From Duganella sp. OV510 (lineage in GTDB: Bacteria > Pseudomonadota > Gammaproteobacteria > Burkholderiales > Burkholderiaceae_D), in the NCBI RefSeq assembly GCF_900100205.1, contig NZ_FNEQ01000001.1, forward strand, positions 124,001-188,000: DNA of 64,000 nucleotides, read 5' to 3'. Both the position numbers and the translations under genes were made by a program. The notes under the pieces were generated by a model that was not told the DNA's origin, made no database searches, and was given only the letters and a program-made list of their open reading frames with translations. Numbering within the stretch: position 1 is the stretch's first letter; each line of letters opens with the position of its first letter. This document shows positions 35,554 through 45,079 of this stretch, piece after piece.

Positions 35554-38151
35554 TTAGTATTTATAAGACAGCGTAGCCCCGACCGTGCGCGCCTCACCCA
35601 ACCACGCCCACACCGAACCATAATCGCCATTGGCCACGCGGCGATAATACTGCTTGCCAAACGCGTTGTTGACCCACACCGACGCGCTCCATTCGCCCTG
35701 ATTCAGCTTGCCGCCAGTCCCTGCGGAAAACGCCGCCAGGCCATAACCATCCACCCGTGTCAAACGCGAATTGTCGACCGTACCATAGATCCAACCGCGA
35801 TAGGAGTAACGCGCGCTCAAGAAATTGACTAATCCACTATCGGTGCGCCACGAATAACGCGTGCTCGCATTCCACGTCACCTTCGGCGCATTGAACACAC
35901 GCGCGCCACTCAGGTTGCAGGATGCCGGCGGCTTCGGCGACAGCGTCACCTCGGCAGGGCAACGCGCATTCTCATAGTCGGTATAACGCGCATCGTTATA
36001 GACACCCGCCAAATTTACCTGCCAGCCCTTGGCCACCGTCGCCGCAATGCTGGCCTCCGCGCCACGCGAGCGGAAGCTGCCTGCGTTCATCAAGTATGTT
36101 TGCTGGTCATCCGGGTTATAGCCCTGTGTCTGGAAATCGGTAATCTCGGTCTGGAACAAGTCCGCCTTGAAGCTCACCTTGTTATCCAGCAGCGAACCTT
36201 TGATACCCAGTTCCACGCTCTTGGTCTTTTCCGGCTTGATGAACAGCGTGTCATAGCCGGCCGCTTTCGCCGCGCCTGCCGAAATATTCAGCCCACCGGA
36301 TTTCTCTCCATACGATCCGGCCAGATAAGTATTCCAAGCCTCGTTCAATTGATGCTTCAGCACCAGCGTCCCGGAAGGCAGCAAGTGATACTCCTGCAGA
36401 TTGCCAGAGTTGAACGAGGCGCGGTTATAGCGAATGAAGTAACCGCCCTTCTCCTGATAATTCACCCGCACGCCCGCCACCAGATCCCAGTCGGGCGTGA
36501 TGTGCCACGTGCCTTGCGCATACGGCGACAGCATGTAGTCATGCACCTGGCCGACGCGGATCACATCCAGGCCGTTATAACTGGTCGAATCCAGATAGAT
36601 ACCCGCCAGCTTGTTGTTCGTATAGCGCGTATGCGCCAGCGTATCCAGGTGCTCGCCCAGATACGTCAGGCCCAGCGCATAGTCAAAGTTCTCACCGGCC
36701 GGCGAATCGAGTCGCAACTCCTGCGACCAGCTACGATCGATCACGCGTGTGCCGGTATTGTTATAGACGCCTACACTCAGGCCATCCGCCACATTCGGGT
36801 CCGAACGGAAGTAACGATACGACGTTACAGAGCGCAGCCTGTAGCCGTTATCGAAGCGCCAGTTGGCCTCCGCCGAAGCACCGCCCTGCTTTACGTGCAC
36901 GGTATTCTCGTCATCGAGATCCACGTTGGGACCAAACACCACATGGTTGCCCACTGCTGCGGAATGCTTGAGGTAACTGTCTACGCCGCTGAACACATTG
37001 GTGGACAACAGCACCGGAGTGGGCTCGCTATTGGTCACATTGATATCCGCGCTCAGGCGCAGGTTGAAATTGTCACCACGCTTGTACAATAGCTGGCCGC
37101 GCGCACCAGTGCTGGTCACGCCAGCCAGCGTATTGCCGTTGCGGATATTGGTGACCGGACCATCATTATTGGTGTACACCAGGTTCACGCGGCCCGCCCA
37201 GCTTTCTGACAGGGCGCCCGACAACATCGCGCGGCCACGCGTGTAGCCATTCTGTCCATACGAGATGCTGGCCGATGCCTCGGGCGTGAAGCTTGGCTCG
37301 CGAGTATGAATATTCAACACACCGCCGGTCGCATTGGCCCCAAAGGTCGTGCCCTGCGCACCGCTCAGCACCTCGGCATAGGCAATATCCCCCAGACCGC
37401 TGCTCAACATGCCGGCGCGTGGCAGGTAGACGTTATCCACGTAGATCGCTACGCTGCTGGGCATGCCGATATTCTGGTCGCCGCTGGCCTGGCCGCCACC
37501 ATCACCCACGCCACGTATCGAAATTTGCGTATCGGACGGATCGGTACTCTGGATCACCAGGCCCGGCACCAATTGCTGCAAGTCCTCCAGCGTGGTCAGG
37601 TTCTGCTCTTCCAGCTCCTCGCCGCTGACACGGTATGACGATGTCGGCGCGCGTTGCACATCATCGGAGTCCGGATTCACACCTGGGCGTTTGGCGCCCT
37701 TCACTGTCACGCGCGCCAGCACTTCGGTATTCGGCGTGGCTGCCGCAGCGGCAACCGGCGCCGCGCGCAGGACCACCGGCGTGATCACTGGCTGTGGCGC
37801 AGGCCGTGCCGCTGCGGGAACAATCAGCGCGCGGCGGATGGTCAGGGTGCGGCCGCCGCCAGTACTGGCCAGCTCAAAGCCGGTGCCCTCCAGCGCGCGG
37901 GTGATCGCCTCTGTCGCGCTGTAAGTGCCGTTGACCGGCGCCGCACGCACTGCCTCCAGCAGCTTGGGATCATACGCCAGCGCCACGCCGCTTTCGGCGG
38001 CAATGCGCAGCAAGGTCTTGTCCAATGGCGCACCGGCCAACTGATACTGGTGGCGCGTCGCATCCTGCGCCAGCGCGGCAGGCAGGACAAGTAGCTGGGT
38101 CACGGCCAGGATGGCCAGGATGTGCTGTGGTTTTTGCAAAACGTGCCTCAC
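35554..38151 (-). CDS. TonB-dependent transducer with N-terminal STN domain
   Basis: An 865-residue outer-membrane receptor of the signalling class. After the signal peptide (to about residue 29) comes a secretin/TonB short N-terminal (STN) domain (about 33-110), a linker rich in Pro/Ala, a TonB box region (VLARVTVKGAKR), the plug, and a barrel ending VGATLSYKY. STN domains contact FecR across the periplasm. The start codon is GTG. It follows fecI and fecR genes (83-nt gap) and precedes a lyase-like gene, so the ligand may be a glycan fragment, although a metal complex is not excluded. Confidence 0.92.
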   Translation of the reverse strand: MRHVLQKPQHILAILAVTQLLVLPAALAQDATRHQYQLAGAPLDKTLLRIAAESGVALAYDPKLLEAVRAAPVNGTYSATEAITRALEGTGFELASTGGGRTLTIRRALIVPAAARPAPQPVITPVVLRAAPVAAAAATPNTEVLARVTVKGAKRPGVNPDSDDVQRAPTSSYRVSGEELEEQNLTTLEDLQQLVPGLVIQSTDPSDTQISIRGVGDGGGQASGDQNIGMPSSVAIYVDNVYLPRAGMLSSGLGDIAYAEVLSGAQGTTFGANATGGVLNIHTREPSFTPEASASISYGQNGYTRGRAMLSGALSESWAGRVNLVYTNNDGPVTNIRNGNTLAGVTSTGARGQLLYKRGDNFNLRLSADINVTNSEPTPVLLSTNVFSGVDSYLKHSAAVGNHVVFGPNVDLDDENTVHVKQGGASAEANWRFDNGYRLRSVTSYRYFRSDPNVADGLSVGVYNNTGTRVIDRSWSQELRLDSPAGENFDYALGLTYLGEHLDTLAHTRYTNNKLAGIYLDSTSYNGLDVIRVGQVHDYMLSPYAQGTWHITPDWDLVAGVRVNYQEKGGYFIRYNRASFNSGNLQEYHLLPSGTLVLKHQLNEAWNTYLAGSYGEKSGGLNISAGAAKAAGYDTLFIKPEKTKSVELGIKGSLLDNKVSFKADLFQTEITDFQTQGYNPDDQQTYLMNAGSFRSRGAEASIAATVAKGWQVNLAGVYNDARYTDYENARCPAEVTLSPKPPASCNLSGARVFNAPKVTWNASTRYSWRTDSGLVNFLSARYSYRGWIYGTVDNSRLTRVDGYGLAAFSAGTGGKLNQGEWSASVWVNNAFGKQYYRRVANGDYGSVWAWLGEARTVGATLSYKY

Positions 38152-38234
38152 GAGGTTATGGCACCTCGACCGAGGCGCTTCACTATCCTTGTGCAGCGAG
38201 AATCGAAAAGTGACACCTCATTTGAAAATATTTT

Positions 38235-39173
38235 TCAGGCCGCGCTGAATACAGTCAAATAGCTGCCGTAACGCTGCATTCGGACCGGCAGGATATCCAC
38301 CACCTGCAACAGCGCCCGCTCTATATCCTCCAGGCGGAACACGCCGCTGATCTGCAGTGCGGCCGCGCGGCCACTGACACGCAACAGCCCCTTGCGATAG
38401 CGGCCAAAGATGTCAAGCAGCTCCGCCAGCGGCATGCGGTCAGCCACGCAAACGCCACGTGTCCACGCACTGACCACGCCAAATGGCATTTCCGTCTGCT
38501 GCGCGCCCTTTCCGTTGAAGTAGAAAGTCTCGCCCTCGGAAACCAGCACAGGCCGGCCAAGCTGCGGTCGGAGCAAGGCGCTGCCGCGACTCACCGACAC
38601 CACGCTGCGCTCAAGCAGCTTGCCGACATTGAAGGTGGCGCCTTCAGTCACCACCGCGCCGTCCATGGTCGACACGGTCAACACCTCGTCGCGATGCGGC
38701 CATGATTTGACCAGCACTTGTCCCTGATGGAGCTTCAGCCTCGGGCTTTGCGCGCTGCCGGCCAGATAGATGCGGCTATTGGCGTCAAACGCCACCGGCG
38801 TGCCATCTGCCAGTAAGCCTTCGCCGCGCTCGCCAACAGCGCTCTGCCAGTCGGCATCCAGCCCAAGGCCGTGCATTCCTTCGCGTATGCCCCACGTGCC
38901 GCAGCCCAACACCAGCAGGCCAAAGGCCGCGCGCAGCGCGCGGCGCCGCTCGGTCGCGGGGGTGCGTAATGCCCGCGCCATGGCCAGGCCATCGCGAAAC
39001 TGCGCGCCGCCGATGCGCGCAAGGCGCTGTTGCAAGGCATTCCAGGCCTGTTCGTTGGCCGCTTCAGCGGTGCGCCAATGATCGAATTCATTCAGCACGG
39101 AGGCGCCAATATCATCTTCGCGCAAACGGACTTCCCACATCACCGCCTGATGCTCGGCCGCAGCCAGCTTCAT
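38235..39173 (-). CDS. FecR-family anti-sigma/sigma regulator
   Basis: A 312-residue inner-membrane signalling protein. The cytoplasmic DUF4880-type N-terminus (FDHWRTAEAANEQAW) spans about 1-70. One membrane helix follows (about 86-100). The periplasmic FecR domain (about 115-210, LKLHQGQVLVKSW) leads into a C-terminal STN-like part (about 245-312). It should hold or activate the FecI sigma factor encoded just upstream in response to the STN transducer downstream. Its start overlaps the fecI stop (ATGA). Confidence 0.93.
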   Translation of the reverse strand: MKLAAAEHQAVMWEVRLREDDIGASVLNEFDHWRTAEAANEQAWNALQQRLARIGGAQFRDGLAMARALRTPATERRRALRAAFGLLVLGCGTWGIREGMHGLGLDADWQSAVGERGEGLLADGTPVAFDANSRIYLAGSAQSPRLKLHQGQVLVKSWPHRDEVLTVSTMDGAVVTEGATFNVGKLLERSVVSVSRGSALLRPQLGRPVLVSEGETFYFNGKGAQQTEMPFGVVSAWTRGVCVADRMPLAELLDIFGRYRKGLLRVSGRAAALQISGVFRLEDIERALLQVVDILPVRMQRYGSYLTVFSAA

Positions 39174-39682
39174 GCCAGCGCACAGCAGGCGGTCAATGCC
39201 TGCGCCATGTACTTGCGCACCATGCTGACCGAGACATCCAGACGCGCAGCGATTTCCGCATAGCCCAGTTCCTCGAACTGGCTGAGAATAAAGGCCTCGC
39301 GCGCCTTGGCGCTGATGTTCTGCAAAGCCGCGTCGATACGCAGCAACTCATCGATCGCCTCGCAAATATCTTCCGGCGATGCATCGCTAAATTCAGGCGC
39401 CAGCGCCAGTTGCTCCAGGTATTCGCGTTCCAGATCGCGCCGGCGCCAGAACTCATACGTCAGGCGACGCGCAATGGTAGTCAGCAGCGCGCGCGGCTGG
39501 CGGATATGGCTGACATCTTCCATGCCGGCCAGTTCAGTGAATGCCGATGCGGCCAGGTCCTCGGCGTCATTGCGCGAGCCAACCAGGCGATGCACGCTGG
39601 CCGTGAGCCAGCTATAACTGCGGCGGAATTCGCCGCCGAGAAACTGGTCGCGCGCGGCGGTAGCAAAAGAAACGGTACTCAT
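39170..39682 (-). CDS. ECF sigma factor, FecI type
   Basis: A 170-residue extracytoplasmic-function sigma factor with region 2 (about 10-80, including DLAASAFTEL) and region 4 (about 108-160, QFEELGYAEIAARLDVSVSMVRKYM). The FecR gene starts in its stop codon. The ATG at 39682 is preferred to a TTG 9 nt upstream. It should direct transcription of the STN transducer and the lyase-like gene. Confidence 0.93.
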   Translation of the reverse strand: MSTVSFATAARDQFLGGEFRRSYSWLTASVHRLVGSRNDAEDLAASAFTELAGMEDVSHIRQPRALLTTIARRLTYEFWRRRDLEREYLEQLALAPEFSDASPEDICEAIDELLRIDAALQNISAKAREAFILSQFEELGYAEIAARLDVSVSMVRKYMAQALTACCALA

Positions 39683-39785
39683 GGCCGTCAATATAAGCTG
39701 GCGGCCAGGGTAAATAAAACGAACAATTCCAAATAAGCTTGTTAGAAAAAATCGACATCACCAAACGATGATGGCAAGCGTGATT

Positions 39786-40952
39786 TTAGTTATCGCTTCG
39801 CGGACAGATGCCACCCAATGCAGCACCCAGTCGCAAAGTGGCAGCGATGTTACGCGCCGCGCTGCGCACATTGACGGCGGCCGCTGCCAGCGCTTCCTCC
39901 ACTGTGCAAGGCCGGCTGACCGAGCCGAATACTGCGTCGATGCCATGTTCGTGTACCGCCGCCGCATTATTGCCGAGCGAGCCAGCAATGGCGATCACCG
40001 GCTTGCCATAGCGCTGTGCTACGCGGGCCACGCCCACCGGCGTCTTGCCATTGACGGTCTGGCCGTCGATGCGGCCCTCGCCGGTGATGACCAGATCCGC
40101 ATCAGCCACCGCTGCATCAAGGCCAACCGCATCGGTCACGATCTCGCTGCCCGGCCGCAGGCTGCCGCCCAGGAAGACCAGCATGGCAGCGCCGATGCCG
40201 CCGCCCGCGCCCGCACCCGGAACGTCGGCGACCTGCTGGCCGGTATCGCGGGCAATGATGGCGGCATAATGGCGCAGGTTGTCATCCAGCCGCGCCACCA
40301 TTTCCGGCGTCGCGCCTTTTTGCGGTCCGAAGATCGCCGATGCGCCTTGCGGGCCGACCAGCGGATTACTGACGTCGCAAGCTACCTCAAACACGCAGTC
40401 CTTGATGCGTGCATCGAGACCGGACAAGTCGATACGGTCCAGCATATTCAATGCACCGCCGCCCGGCGCCAGCTCGGCGCCGGTGGCATCCAGCAGGCGG
40501 CCGCCCAGCGCTTGCAGCATGCCGGCGCCGCCGTCGTTGGTGGCGCTGCCGCCGATGCCCAGCACGAAGCGGCGCGCGCCGGCGTTCAGCGCATTCATGA
40601 TTAGTTGGCCGGTGCCGAAGCTGGTGGTGCGCAGCGGGTTGCGCTGCGACGGCAGCACCAGTTCCAACCCGCTGGCAGCGGCCATTTCGATCACCGCCGT
40701 CTGGCCATCACCCATCAAGCCGTAGAAAGCCGATACCGGCGTGCCTAAGGGACCGGTGACACGCAACGCCACCAGCTTGCCGCCACTGGCGTCGATCATG
40801 GCTTGCACTGTGCCCTCACCGCCGTCCGCCACCGGCAGCTTGCGGTACTCGGCGTCTGGGAAGATGTCGCGGAATCCCGCTTCGATCTCGTTGGCCACGG
40901 CCATCGCCGTCAGGCTCTCCTTAAACGAATCGGGTGCTATGACTATTTTCAT
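39786..40952 (-). CDS. Glycerate kinase (GarK/GlxK family)
   Basis: Glycerate kinase of 388 residues (ATP + D-glycerate to phosphoglycerate; 2-phosphoglycerate for GarK/GlxK-type enzymes). The opening MKIVIAPDSFKESLTA and the ADGGEGT and GIGGSATNDGGAG motifs are hallmarks. It follows an ACS-family MFS gene by 9 nt, so transporter and kinase form an operon. Glycerate itself, or a diacid that yields glycerate (tartrate, glucarate, galactarate), is the likely imported carbon source. Confidence 0.95.
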   Translation of the reverse strand: MKIVIAPDSFKESLTAMAVANEIEAGFRDIFPDAEYRKLPVADGGEGTVQAMIDASGGKLVALRVTGPLGTPVSAFYGLMGDGQTAVIEMAAASGLELVLPSQRNPLRTTSFGTGQLIMNALNAGARRFVLGIGGSATNDGGAGMLQALGGRLLDATGAELAPGGGALNMLDRIDLSGLDARIKDCVFEVACDVSNPLVGPQGASAIFGPQKGATPEMVARLDDNLRHYAAIIARDTGQQVADVPGAGAGGGIGAAMLVFLGGSLRPGSEIVTDAVGLDAAVADADLVITGEGRIDGQTVNGKTPVGVARVAQRYGKPVIAIAGSLGNNAAAVHEHGIDAVFGSVSRPCTVEEALAAAAVNVRSAARNIAATLRLGAALGGICPRSDN

Positions 40953-40961
40953 CTGATGCTC

Positions 40962-42248
40962 TTAGCGGTTGACCAGTTTCGCGGGAATGCGCAGCACCAG
41001 TATCGCACCAAGCAGCAGCACGCTGGACAAAATATACAGCGCCATGTCGGTGCTGTTGGTCGCGTCCTTGATCCAGCCAACCAGGAAGGGGCTGACGAAG
41101 CCGGCGATCTGGCCCAGCGAATTAATCAGCGCCAGGCCAGCTGCTGCCGCAGCGCTGCCGAGGAAGGCCGCAGGCAGGGACCAGAACTGCGCCAGCGCTG
41201 CCAGCGCGCCCATGGTCGCCATGCTGAGCCCAACCATCACGATCAAGGCATTGCTGGAGAAATTGGCCGCCATCAGCAGACCGACCAGGCCCATGGCCAT
41301 CGGCAGCGACACATGATAGCGGCGCTCGCGATGCCTGTCCGCCGAGCGGCCGGCCCACACCATGAACACAGCGGCCAGCAGATACGGCACAGCGCTCAGC
41401 CAGCCAACAGTGACAGCGCTTTCGAAGCCCAGCGATTTGATGATCGACGGAAGCCAGAAGTTGATCGCATACACACCCATCTGAATGCAAAAATAGATCA
41501 CGCCCAGCATCCACACGCTGCCGTTGCGTAGCACGGCGCCGAACGAATCGCCGGCTGTGCTGGTGGCGGCACGCTGTTGTTCGTCCGCGTCCAGCGCTGA
41601 CTGCATGGCCGATTTCTCTTCTGCGCTGAGCCACTTGGCCTGTGCGATGCCATCGTTCAGATAGAAATAGACGCCCACGCCCAGCAGCACCGTCGGCAGG
41701 CCTTGCAGCAGGAACAGCCACTGCCAGCCCATCATGCCGCCCTGGCCGGCGGAGAAGTGCGACAGCATCCAGCCGGACAGCGGCCCACCGATCAGGCCCG
41801 AGATCGGAATCGCCGACATGAACAGCGCCATCACGTTGCCGCGCTTCTGCGTTGGGAACCAGTGGGTGAAGTACAGCACCATGCCGGGGAAGAAGCCTGC
41901 TTCCGCCACGCCGGTGAAGAAGCGCAGCACATAGAACGAGGTCGGCGTGGAGACGAACAGCATGCAGGCGGACAGCCCGCCCCACGCGATCATCATCACC
42001 GAAATCCAGCGGCGTGCGCCGATTTTATGCAGGATCAGGTTACTCGGCACGCCGCTCAACACATAGCCGATGAAGAAGATGCCCGCGCCCAAACCATAAA
42101 CCGTATTGCTTAATTTGAGCGCATCCAGCATCTCCAGCTTGGCAAAGCCGACGTTGACGCGATCGAGGTAATTAAACAGGTAGCAGACGAAGATAAACGG
42201 GATCAGGTGCCAGCTGGCCTTTTTATAGGCGCCGTCGAGTGTGGACAT
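40962..42248 (-). CDS. ACS-family MFS transporter (organic acid, TtuB/GudP-like)
   Basis: A 428-residue MFS protein of the anion:cation symporter family. The opening has RVNVGFAKLEM after the first helix, then ARRWISVMM, and the conserved family stretch GVAEAGFFPGMVLYFTHWFP. Relatives import tartrate, glucarate/galactarate or glycerate. GGAGAC precedes the ATG. It is co-transcribed with glycerate kinase and divergent from a CdaR-type sugar-diacid regulator, which supports an organic-acid substrate. Confidence 0.9.
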   Translation of the reverse strand: MSTLDGAYKKASWHLIPFIFVCYLFNYLDRVNVGFAKLEMLDALKLSNTVYGLGAGIFFIGYVLSGVPSNLILHKIGARRWISVMMIAWGGLSACMLFVSTPTSFYVLRFFTGVAEAGFFPGMVLYFTHWFPTQKRGNVMALFMSAIPISGLIGGPLSGWMLSHFSAGQGGMMGWQWLFLLQGLPTVLLGVGVYFYLNDGIAQAKWLSAEEKSAMQSALDADEQQRAATSTAGDSFGAVLRNGSVWMLGVIYFCIQMGVYAINFWLPSIIKSLGFESAVTVGWLSAVPYLLAAVFMVWAGRSADRHRERRYHVSLPMAMGLVGLLMAANFSSNALIVMVGLSMATMGALAALAQFWSLPAAFLGSAAAAAGLALINSLGQIAGFVSPFLVGWIKDATNSTDMALYILSSVLLLGAILVLRIPAKLVNR

Positions 42249-42353
42249 GCGAGTCTCCAGTGTTTTTTAATGATATCCGGGATTATCTGGAAACCATCAC
42301 AAAAAAGCATTGGCCGGATGCCAGAATCTAGGGGATCCACGCCATCAATTATT

Positions 42354-42365
42354 GGGCAAATGCCC
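42354..42365. promoter_or_regulatory. GGGCA-AA-TGCCC dyad before the CdaR-type gene
   Basis: A perfect 5-bp inverted repeat with a 2-nt centre lies 13 nt before the ATG of the CdaR-type regulator, within the 130-bp promoter it shares with the MFS-glycerate kinase operon. It is a possible operator; no second copy was seen on the MFS side. Confidence 0.4.
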
Positions 42366-42378
42366 TAAAATAGCAGCC

Positions 42379-43491
42379 ATGGACATTTTAAGCACGGCAC
42401 TGGCGCAGGATATCGTTACCCGCACCATGCGCATCATCCCCTATAACGTCAACGTCATGGACGTCCATGGCAGCATTATCGCCAGCGGCAATCCGGCCCG
42501 TCTGGGCGAGCTGCACGCGGGCGCGCTGCTCGCATTGGCGAAAAAACTGACGGTGGAAATTGATGAAGCCAGCGCGCGCAATCTGCATGGCGCGCAGCCA
42601 GGCATCAATCTGCCGCTGACGGTACACGGTCAATTGTGCGGTGCGGTGGGCCTGAGCGGCGCACCGGACGATGTGCGCCAGTTCGGTGAACTGGTACGCC
42701 TGACCGCCGAGATGATCCTGGAACAGGCGCAGTTGGCCGGCGAACTGCAACGCGATTCGCGCTATCGTGAAGCCTTTGTCCTCAACCTCATCAACACCGA
42801 CCGCGCCGGCGCAGACCAGGCGGACCTGAACGCCTGGGCACACCGGCTGGGCGTCAGCTTCGAACAGCCGCACGCAGTCTATCTGCTTGAACTGGACGAC
42901 AGCGGCGACACACCGGCCGACCTGCAAGGGCTACAACTACGCCTGCAAGCGCGCCTACCTTCCGCACTGACGGCGGCCGCCGGCCCGCAGGAACTGGTAC
43001 TGCTGGATTTTCACGACAGGCAGCACAGCAACCTCGCCGCCCTGCTGCGCGAGATCTGCGTGCAGCCACACACGCTGACGATGGGCATCGCGCTGCAAGG
43101 CATCGCCGGCGTGGCCACGTCCTACCAAAGTGCCAAGACAGCCGCCCGCGTGGGCCGCTCGCGCGATAACACCCATGCTGGCCAACGCCTGTACAGTTAC
43201 TACGACCATGCGCTGCCTGTACTGCTGTCCGGCCTCGACACCGGCTGGCAGGCGGCGCAGCTGCGCGCACCGATCGAAAAACTCGGCAAGAACAAGGATA
43301 TGTTGCGGCGCACACTGGAAGTCTGGTTCGCGCACGATGGCCATCCCGCCGCCACCGCTGAAGCGCTGCACATCCACCGCAACACGCTGGACTACCGGCT
43401 GCGCCGCATCGGCGAGGCCACCGGCCTGGATCTGGCGCGGCTCGAAGACCGCTTTATGCTCTACATTTCCGTGCTCTTGTCCAGCCCCTGA
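42379..43491 (+). CDS. CdaR-type sugar-diacid transcriptional regulator
   Basis: A 370-residue regulator with an N-terminal sugar-diacid recognition domain (about 5-130, LAQDIVTRTMRIIPYNVNVM), a middle GGDEF-like/PucR-type region, and a C-terminal HTH (about 315-365, ALHIHRNTLDYRLRRIGEATG). CdaR family members activate glycerate, glucarate and galactarate genes. It is divergent from the MFS-glycerate kinase operon, its obvious target. The start chosen (42379) begins exactly at the domain; the frame extends 69 nt upstream. Confidence 0.92.
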   Translation: MDILSTALAQDIVTRTMRIIPYNVNVMDVHGSIIASGNPARLGELHAGALLALAKKLTVEIDEASARNLHGAQPGINLPLTVHGQLCGAVGLSGAPDDVRQFGELVRLTAEMILEQAQLAGELQRDSRYREAFVLNLINTDRAGADQADLNAWAHRLGVSFEQPHAVYLLELDDSGDTPADLQGLQLRLQARLPSALTAAAGPQELVLLDFHDRQHSNLAALLREICVQPHTLTMGIALQGIAGVATSYQSAKTAARVGRSRDNTHAGQRLYSYYDHALPVLLSGLDTGWQAAQLRAPIEKLGKNKDMLRRTLEVWFAHDGHPAATAEALHIHRNTLDYRLRRIGEATGLDLARLEDRFMLYISVLLSSP

Positions 43492-43626
43492 AACTATCTG
43501 ATACAGATAAAACAACAAGCTCGGAAATGCGGAAAACATGCTGTATTATTCCCGCTTGCCCAAACAGCAGCCCACAAGGCCCGCCTTGGGACAAACGATA
43601 AAACACAAAAAAGCACGGGAGCTATT

Positions 43627-45015
43627 TTGAGCATTTTTAGAACGAAGAATCTGGATGACATGATTGCCAATGCCCGCAAGCCGGGCGGACTGGCAAAGGT
43701 ACTTGGTCCTTTCGACCTGGTCTTGATGGGCATAGGCGCCATCGTCGGCACTGGCATCTTCGTGCTGACGGGTACCGGCGCTGTCACCGCCGGCCCGGCG
43801 CTGACGCTGTCGTTTGTGGTGGCGGCCGTCGCCTGCTGCTTCGCCGCGCTGTGCTACGCTGAATTTGCCTCCACCGTTCCGGTGGCCGGCTCCATCTACA
43901 CCTACTCCTACGCCACGCTCGGCGAACTGGCCGCCTGGATGATCGGCTGGGATCTGCTGCTGGAATATGGTCTGGCCACATCGGCCGTATCCGTGGGCTG
44001 GTCCGGCTATTTCCAGTCGCTGATCTCCGGCTTCGGCTGGCATCTGCCGGCTGCGCTGAGCGCCGCTCCCGGCGCCCTGCCTGGCGTGGATACCGTGATC
44101 AACCTGCCGGCGCTGTGCATCATGCTGCTGCTGACCGCGATGCTGAGCTTCGGCGTGCGCGAATCGGCGCGCATCAACAACGTCATGGTGGTCATCAAGA
44201 TAGGCGTGGTGCTGCTGTTTATCATAGTCGGCGCGCGCCACGTCACCCCGTCAAACTGGACTCCCTTCATGCCTTACGGGATGAATGGCATGCTGAGCGC
44301 CTCGGCGCTGGTGTTCTTCGCTTTCATCGGCTTCGACGCCGTGACCTCGGCGGCGGAAGAAGTCAAGCGCCCTGAGCGCGATCTGCCGATTGGCATCATC
44401 GGTTCGCTGGCCGGTTGCACCGTGCTGTATGTGATCGTTTCGGCGATCATGACCGGCATCGTGCCGTACAAGGAATTTCTCGGTATCGACCACCCGGTGA
44501 CGCTGGCGCTGCAACGTGCCGGTGAAAACTGGTTCGCCGGCTTCGTCGACCTCGGCGCGATCCTCGGCATGACCACCGTGATCCTGGTGATGGCCTATGG
44601 CCAGACCCGCATCATCTACGCCATGTCGCGCGACGGCCTGCTGCCAAAACGCCTGTCGAAAGTGCATCCGCGCTTCCAGACGCCGTTCTTTGCCACCTGG
44701 CTGGTGGGCATCGTGTTTGGCCTGATGGCCGCCTTCGTCCCGCTGAACATCCTGAGTGAGCTGGTCAACATCGGCACGCTGGCGGCATTCACGCTGGTGT
44801 CGATCGCCGTGGTCATCCTGCGCAAAAAACGCCCGGATCTGCCGCGTGCCTTCCGTTGCCCAGGCGTGCCGGTGATTCCAGCGCTGGCAGTCATCTTCTG
44901 CGTCACGCTGATGGCTTACCTGAGCTGGCACACCTGGGTGGCTTTCGGCATCTGGATGCTGATTGGCCTGGTAATCTACTTTACCTACGCCCGCAAGCGC
45001 TCATTGCTGAACTAA
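43627..45015 (+). CDS. APC-family amino-acid permease (cationic amino-acid transporter type)
   Basis: A 462-residue, 12-helix permease. The unwound first helix is seen as GIGAIVGTGIFVLTGTGA (about 36-53). The N-terminus SIFRTKNLDDM is typical of the YfnA/CAT branch, so the TTG at 43627 preceded by GGGAGC is taken as the start; the first ATG would remove that conserved head. The substrate is probably an amino acid, identity unknown. A 15-bp hairpin follows the stop. Confidence 0.9.
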   Translation: MSIFRTKNLDDMIANARKPGGLAKVLGPFDLVLMGIGAIVGTGIFVLTGTGAVTAGPALTLSFVVAAVACCFAALCYAEFASTVPVAGSIYTYSYATLGELAAWMIGWDLLLEYGLATSAVSVGWSGYFQSLISGFGWHLPAALSAAPGALPGVDTVINLPALCIMLLLTAMLSFGVRESARINNVMVVIKIGVVLLFIIVGARHVTPSNWTPFMPYGMNGMLSASALVFFAFIGFDAVTSAAEEVKRPERDLPIGIIGSLAGCTVLYVIVSAIMTGIVPYKEFLGIDHPVTLALQRAGENWFAGFVDLGAILGMTTVILVMAYGQTRIIYAMSRDGLLPKRLSKVHPRFQTPFFATWLVGIVFGLMAAFVPLNILSELVNIGTLAAFTLVSIAVVILRKKRPDLPRAFRCPGVPVIPALAVIFCVTLMAYLSWHTWVAFGIWMLIGLVIYFTYARKRSLLN

Positions 45016-45020
45016 GAGCC

Positions 45021-45059
45021 GAACGTGGCGCTTGCGGCCTGCCGGCAAGCGTCACGTTC
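45021..45059. terminator. Bidirectional hairpin between permease and GlxA-type regulator
   Basis: The 15-nt arms GAACGTGGCGCTTGC and GCAAGCGTCACGTTC pair throughout with a single wobble, around a 9-nt loop. The hairpin sits between two convergent genes (6 nt after the permease stop and 21 nt from the regulator stop), so it can serve both transcripts. There is no long T-run. Confidence 0.7.
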
Positions 45060-45079
45060 CCTCGCCGGCCACTGGATCG

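Noticed and set aside
38223-38237. A/T-rich dyad TGAAAA-TAT-TTTTCA at the end of fecR
   Set aside because: The stem is only 6 bp of mostly A:T pairs and overlaps the stop codon; chance occurrence is likely, and no FecI-type promoter could be placed next to it.
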